The notes below the pieces were generated by a model that saw only the letters and a program-made list of their open reading frames with translations, was not told where the DNA came from and did not search any database. A stretch of DNA of 64,000 bases. Source: CAIMZW01 sp037133095 (GTDB taxonomy: Bacteria > Actinomycetota > Actinomycetes > Nanopelagicales > Nanopelagicaceae). The translations under genes and the position numbers were made by a program. The stretch lies in NCBI GenBank assembly GCA_037133095.1, contig JBAXOT010000005.1, positions 37,867 through 101,866 on the forward strand, written 5' to 3'. How positions within the stretch are numbered: the stretch's first letter is position 1; every line of letters begins with the position of its first letter. Shown piece after piece: positions 60,091-64,000 of the stretch.

Positions 60091-60855
60091 ATGTTGAGTT
60101 ATCGAAAAATTCGTCTCCTCTTTATCGGGCTGATATCGGCGTCGACTCTCACCAACTTTGCCTACGCTGCAGATTGTGTTTCACAGGCTTGCATTTCAGT
60201 TCAAACCGATCAAGAAACAAACTCCATCATCATCACGGCGCATCAAGGCGCACCTGGAAGTTCAAAGTCTTCCAAGCCCAAGCCCAAAATAATTCGCCCG
60301 ACCGCGAAACCCGTTCCGAGATCGAAGCAGGTATACACCTGGATTCCGTGGAAACCGACGCCTCGACGGGTGGTTCGGATTCCGGCGGCTAAACCGCGAG
60401 CTGTTATCCGCAAACCACAGGTAACCACGGTCGCCTCGGTATCTCTCTCGGATCAATTGACTCAACTTTTGCCCATGCATCGCCTCTTTCGCCAGCCCAT
60501 GAGTGCCGCACTTGTTGGTATTCCCGTCAATTTCTGGACCGATACCAATCCGGCCTTCACAACCGTCGCCGCCATTTTGGGTATTTCAGTCGGCGTAAAT
60601 TTGCGGCCTACCTTCACATGGAACTTTGGTGATGGCAGTACTTCGGTTGCAAACCAGGCAGGCGCAAGTTATCCATCGGGATCCATCACTCACGCTTATC
60701 GAACTCCAGGTGTATATCTGGCGTCGGTAGGAATCTCGTGGGGCGGAACTTGGAGCGCGCAGGGAAATTCTTTCCCAGTTCTTGGCGGGGCGATTACTCA
60801 ATCCATCTCCATCGCCGTTGATGTAGTTGGTGCACCAACTAATTACCACAAGTAA
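60091..60855 (+). CDS. secreted protein with PKD domain
   Basis: 254 residues from ATG 60091, which starts a typical signal peptide ('IRLLFIGLISASTLTNFAYA'); the open frame begins further up at 59998. TAATTT lies seven bases before the ATG. The mature part has a Lys/Pro/Arg-rich basic segment ('KSSKPKPKIIRPTAKPVPRSK') cut here into blocks, then a PKD-type beta domain with 'TWNFGDGSTS', 'ITHAYRTPGVYLASVGISW'. PKD domains mediate surface or carbohydrate contacts. Function unknown. Confidence 0.78.
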   Translation: MLSYRKIRLLFIGLISASTLTNFAYAADCVSQACISVQTDQETNSIIITAHQGAPGSSKSSKPKPKIIRPTAKPVPRSKQVYTWIPWKPTPRRVVRIPAAKPRAVIRKPQVTTVASVSLSDQLTQLLPMHRLFRQPMSAALVGIPVNFWTDTNPAFTTVAAILGISVGVNLRPTFTWNFGDGSTSVANQAGASYPSGSITHAYRTPGVYLASVGISWGGTWSAQGNSFPVLGGAITQSISIAVDVVGAPTNYHK

Positions 60856-60928
60856 CCACAACGGCGAACTGTCCACAGCCATCGAATTTTCTCCAGCATC
60901 GAATTCTCTTTCCCTCAATTCTTGCGCC

Positions 60929-61921
60929 ATGACGACATTAACTTCACCTCATGATCTACTCGCCGCCGTTCCATTCCTCGTTGGGTATCACCCAGATGAT
61001 TCGCTCGTAGTAATCGCACTTAGGGAAGAAGAGATTGGAATGGCGATGCGGATCGATTTTCCGCGAGAGGCTGACCCAGATCAAATCGACACTTTGGCCT
61101 CATACCTCGTACGAGAGAAAGCTGATTCGGCTTTGATAGTTGCTTATCTGCCTGACGATTTACTCGAGAGCGATTACCTGATCGATGCGCTTAGAAGTGC
61201 CATAGAGATGCGCGGCATCAGCATTCACGAAATCTTGGAGGTAAAGAATTTGCGGTGGCGCTCCACGTTGTGCGCCGACGAAAATTGTTGTCCGCCTCAG
61301 GGAAATCCCATGCCAGAAATGCAGGGATCACGCATTGTTGCCGAACAGGTGGTCGCTGGAAAGCGCGTTCCCTTTGATAACTTGCAGGCTTTAAAAGAGT
61401 CGTTGGCATCCCTGCCCCCTGATCCTGAGATTAAGAAGTTAATTAAAAAGGTCGCGGATATTGATTACGAGGACGAAAGCACTAAGGCTTTCCAGCGCGA
61501 AGGCGCACAAGCCGTCGATCGTTTGGTCGCCGAATTTATGGCGAATGGGTTTGCCGAAGAGAAAGCATTAATTGCACTGGTGTTGGTTCGATTACAAGAT
61601 CTACAAGTTCGCGATTATGCAATGGGAATTACCACGACTGAAAACATCGATGCTCTGGCCGCGATGTGGCATTGGCTGCTCAAGCGCGCTCCTAAGAATT
61701 ACCTTGCACCTGTAGCGACTTTATTCGCTGCCGTCTCCTACGAGCGTGGGGATGGCGCCATGGCTGGGCGGTCGCTGGACCGAGCTTTTGAAGATGACAT
61801 CACCTATCCCATGGCAAAATTGCTGCGTCGAGTCTTTGCCGCAGGCTGGCCACCTCAGAGTTTTGCCTCAATGCGTGCCGAACTTCACCCCAAGATCTGT
61901 GCCTCACTTTTTGGCGAGTAG
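60929..61921 (+). CDS. DUF4192 family protein
   Basis: 330 residues from ATG 60929; the open frame starts at 60827, but the family begins at this Met ('LTSPHDLLAAVPFLVGYHPDDSLVVIAL' in blocks). Further conserved parts are 'DDLLESDYLIDALRSAIEMRGI' and 'RWRSTLCADENCCPPQGNPMPE', with Cys that may be metal-binding. The C-terminal helical part includes 'AAMWHWLLKRAPKNYLAPVATLFA'. Widespread in actinobacteria, function unknown. No clear ribosome site. Confidence 0.9.
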   Translation: MTTLTSPHDLLAAVPFLVGYHPDDSLVVIALREEEIGMAMRIDFPREADPDQIDTLASYLVREKADSALIVAYLPDDLLESDYLIDALRSAIEMRGISIHEILEVKNLRWRSTLCADENCCPPQGNPMPEMQGSRIVAEQVVAGKRVPFDNLQALKESLASLPPDPEIKKLIKKVADIDYEDESTKAFQREGAQAVDRLVAEFMANGFAEEKALIALVLVRLQDLQVRDYAMGITTTENIDALAAMWHWLLKRAPKNYLAPVATLFAAVSYERGDGAMAGRSLDRAFEDDITYPMAKLLRRVFAAGWPPQSFASMRAELHPKICASLFGE

Positions 61922-61987
61922 CATAATGAGGGTGGGGTTGCCTAACCTCGTGCTCTTGCCAGACTGAAAAATTAGAGAGGTCTGATC

Positions 61988-63076
61988 GTGATCGTTGGAA
62001 TTCCAAAGGAAGTTAAAAATAACGAATTTCGAGTTGCCGCCACCCCATCGGGAGTTCACTCCCTAGTTACCAATGGCCATAAAGTTCTGGTCGAAACCGG
62101 GGCAGGAATTGGCTCGGCAATCACTGATCACGACTTCGTCCAAGCCGGTGCCACGATTATCGAAAACGCCGATGAACTCTGGGCGCAATCTGACTTGATT
62201 CTAAAAGTAAAAGAACCAATCGCTTCGGAATATCATCGAATGCGAAAAGGGCAAATTCTCTTCACCTATCTGCACCTGGCCGCATCGCGCGAATGCACGG
62301 ATGCCATTGTGGCTTCTGGTGTCACGGCCATTGCTTACGAGACTGTGGAAGTGAATCGTCAACTTCCGCTCCTCGCGCCAATGAGCGAAGTGGCGGGTCG
62401 GATGTCGATTCAAGTTGGAGCCGTGACACTGCAGAAAAATGAAGGCGGACGTGGTGTGCTGCTCGGGGGAGTCCCCGGAGTCAGGCAAGGCAAGGTGGTC
62501 ATATTGGGTGGCGGTGTCGTCGGACTTGCCGCGGCCACGATTGCTCATGGAATGCGAGCCGATGTAACGATCTTGGATCTGGATCTCAACCGGCTTCGCG
62601 AGCTCGACAATCTTTTCGCTGGCCAAGTAAAGACTCTTGCCTCATCGGCCTACGAAATTGAACGCCAACTTCTTGATGCCGATCTCGTTATCGGCGCCGT
62701 TCTGGTTCACGGTGCTAAGGCACCAAAGTTAGTTACCGATGGCTTGGTGGCCAAGATGCGACCTGGCAGCGTTCTTGTCGACGTCGCGATCGATCAAGGT
62801 GGTTGTTTCGAAGGTTCTCGCCCGACGACTCACGCCGAGCCGACCTATCCAGTTCACAATTCGCTCTATTACTGCGTGGCCAACATGCCTGGCGCAGTTC
62901 CTGCGACTTCTACTTATGCGTTGGCAAACGCCACCATTCGCTATGCGCTTGCGTTGGCGAATAAAGGTTGGGAACTCGCCTTGGCGGATGATCCAGGACT
63001 GGGTCGAGGCTTGAATGTCCATGAGGGGAAGATTTACTACGAGGCGGTGGCCAAGGCCCACGGCCTGAGCGCTTGA
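61988..63076 (+). CDS. ald: alanine dehydrogenase
   Basis: 362 residues from GTG 61988 (GAGAGG about 8 nt upstream). It catalyses NAD-dependent interconversion of alanine and pyruvate with ammonia. Motifs are 'GIPKEVKNNEFRVAATPSGV', 'KVKEPIASEYHRM', the catalytic His in 'LFTYLHLAA', the dinucleotide fold 'VVILGGGVVGLAAATIAHGM', and 'VDVAIDQGGCFEGSRPTTH'. The last five codons and the stop are included in a 34-bp tandem duplication. Confidence 0.97.
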   Translation: MIVGIPKEVKNNEFRVAATPSGVHSLVTNGHKVLVETGAGIGSAITDHDFVQAGATIIENADELWAQSDLILKVKEPIASEYHRMRKGQILFTYLHLAASRECTDAIVASGVTAIAYETVEVNRQLPLLAPMSEVAGRMSIQVGAVTLQKNEGGRGVLLGGVPGVRQGKVVILGGGVVGLAAATIAHGMRADVTILDLDLNRLRELDNLFAGQVKTLASSAYEIERQLLDADLVIGAVLVHGAKAPKLVTDGLVAKMRPGSVLVDVAIDQGGCFEGSRPTTHAEPTYPVHNSLYYCVANMPGAVPATSTYALANATIRYALALANKGWELALADDPGLGRGLNVHEGKIYYEAVAKAHGLSA

Positions 63077-63129
63077 CGCGAAGGCGCAAGAAACCGGCCT
63101 GAGCGCTTGACGCGAAGGCGCAAGAAACC
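63062..63129. repeat. 34-bp tandem duplication across the ald stop codon
   Basis: Two exact copies (63062-63095, 63096-63129) plus a partial third (GCCTGAGC). Each unit contains a GCGCTT...AAGGCGC palindrome that can fold into a small hairpin. Confidence 0.95.
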
Positions 63130-63146
63130 AGCCTGAGCTAGGAGCT

Positions 63147-63170
63147 TTTTCCCTCCTTTGTCAGGGAAAA
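63147..63170. terminator. weak hairpin downstream of ald
   Basis: TTTTCCCT and AGGGAAAA pair around an 8-nt loop; possible terminator for ald together with the repeated palindromes. Nothing else is seen between 63171 and 63270. Confidence 0.4.
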
Positions 63171-63270
63171 GAGTATCTGCGGTGAGTTTATTGTGATTTT
63201 TAAACGTAAAGTATAAAGTTCCTTCGCTGGGAATTCCTTGGCATCTTGAGTGTGAAACTGCAGGTTGGCC

Positions 63271-64000
63271 ATGAAAAAATCTCGGAAGCTTCTCGCGCTA
63301 TCGATAATCCCAGTTGTTTTCCTTCTCAGCGCTTGCGAACAAAGCACTCACCTTCATGTCAATCACGTCGATCTTCAGACGCTGCCAGATGGAACTGTGA
63401 AAAAAGTTCATAATGATGAAATTCAAGTGGGCGCCTCTCTTGATTACGGGGTCTCCGTAGCCCATGAATGGGGCGCCATGACATCATGGATTGAGACCCC
63501 AGCTATTTGCAGCATTTCTGAGGAATCTCACATCCCTGATGGACAATCAATCAAGATAATTACCCTTGTACGAGTTGTGGGCTTACAACCAGGAGAGTGC
63601 AAGTTTGGTGTAATTCAAAATCGAGGCGAGGACCCCCAATGGCAAGACGATTACATCAAGGGTGAAACTTTTGGCGTAGATCTAACGATTGTTGCAGCCA
63701 CACCAACGACTTCAGCCACACCAACGACTTCAGCCACACCAACGACTTCAGCCACACCAACTACTTCAGCCACACCAACTACTTCAGCCACACCAACTAC
63801 TTCCGCCACACCAACTTCATCATCGGCAGTCCCTAGCGCTAAAAAAGTTGTTACTTCTTCAACTCCTTCAGCATCTGCCGCGCCAGTTCACACTGCTACT
63901 CCTCATTCAACGCCAACCGCAGCTGCAAGTGCCACTGCGAGCGTTGCCGCGAGTTCATCTCCTTCCACCCTAAATTTAGTTCCCCATACAGTTACGTTTG
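63271..64000 (+). CDS. lipoprotein with Thr/Pro/Ser-rich repeat stalk, truncated by the window edge
   Basis: 243 codons are visible and no stop is reached. The signal peptide ends in the lipobox LSAC (Cys22), so the protein is membrane-anchored outside the cell. Residues about 23-140 form an unrecognised domain with two Cys ('ETPAICSISEES', 'LQPGECKFGVIQ'). Then come six copies of the hexapeptide ATPTTS and a long Ala/Ser/Thr/Pro stalk, as used to lift a domain through the cell wall. The ribosome site is weak; an in-frame TTG lies two codons upstream. Confidence 0.8.
   Translation, partial: MKKSRKLLALSIIPVVFLLSACEQSTHLHVNHVDLQTLPDGTVKKVHNDEIQVGASLDYGVSVAHEWGAMTSWIETPAICSISEESHIPDGQSIKIITLVRVVGLQPGECKFGVIQNRGEDPQWQDDYIKGETFGVDLTIVAATPTTSATPTTSATPTTSATPTTSATPTTSATPTTSATPTSSSAVPSAKKVVTSSTPSASAAPVHTATPHSTPTAAASATASVAASSSPSTLNLVPHTVTF
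63697..63819 (+). repeat. 18-bp tandem repeat coding for ATPTTS
   Basis: Six full units of GCCACACCAACKACTTCM plus a partial seventh. The first three and the next ones differ at one synonymous base (ACG or ACT), showing two sub-blocks. Confidence 0.93.

Overview
This window is chromosomal DNA of an actinobacterium of moderate GC content (near 50% by eye). The lineage call rests on several actinobacterial hallmarks: a SAM-IV riboswitch in front of metY-metX, the division protein SepH, Corynebacterium-type glycogen synthase beside glgC, an HrdB-like principal sigma factor with a long Lys/Ala-rich N-terminus followed by a small zinc-ribbon protein and parE, a DUF4192 protein, and many genes that appear to be transcribed leaderlessly. 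There is no outer-membrane secretin. A planktonic or freshwater actinobacterium would fit, but that is only an inference.

Bases 1-15626 form the accessory part. A secreted EXORDIUM/PHI-1-like protein is followed by a type IV pilus operon: pilB ATPase, pilC platform, three large prepilin-like proteins (one an 870-residue adhesin-like protein), five further prepilins and the prepilin peptidase pilD. Two of the prepilin genes contain a 692-bp stretch that appears identical. The same beta-rich ~60-70 residue module recurs in nearly all the pilin-like proteins. This locus, with its structured leader RNA, is the most unusual system in the window.

Bases 15623-27905 hold a GNAT acetyltransferase, a LigB-type dioxygenase, tgt, a five-gene oligopeptide ABC transporter in the order permease, binding protein, permease, ATPase, ATPase, a lipoprotein, an M13 peptidase, a MarR regulator and a histone-H1-like Lys/Ala protein. 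Bases 28073-36000 hold panB with two tandem MFS paralogues, nadE and the methionine genes metY-metX under the SAM-IV riboswitch.

Bases 36000-47930 hold rpoD, a CDGSH iron-sulfur protein, parE, a convergent parC that lacks the C-terminal beta-pinwheel, pseudouridine catabolism genes (kinase and glycosidase), a phosphodiesterase-like protein, a dienelactone hydrolase, sepH and suhB. Bases 48042-54141 are the conserved cluster rplS-lepB-rnhB-(secreted protein)-yraN-comM-dprA-era; here ribosomal protein L19 carries an unusual Val/Glu/Ala/Pro repeat tail. The remainder holds a DMT permease, glgA and glgC (divergent), a DinG-type helicase, a NUDIX hydrolase, a PKD-domain secreted protein, a DUF4192 protein, alanine dehydrogenase, and a lipoprotein with Thr/Pro repeats that runs off the right edge.

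The pilus machinery together with ComM and DprA would be compatible with DNA uptake, but no ComEA or ComEC is present here. No tRNA, rRNA, CRISPR array, insertion sequence or prophage was seen.
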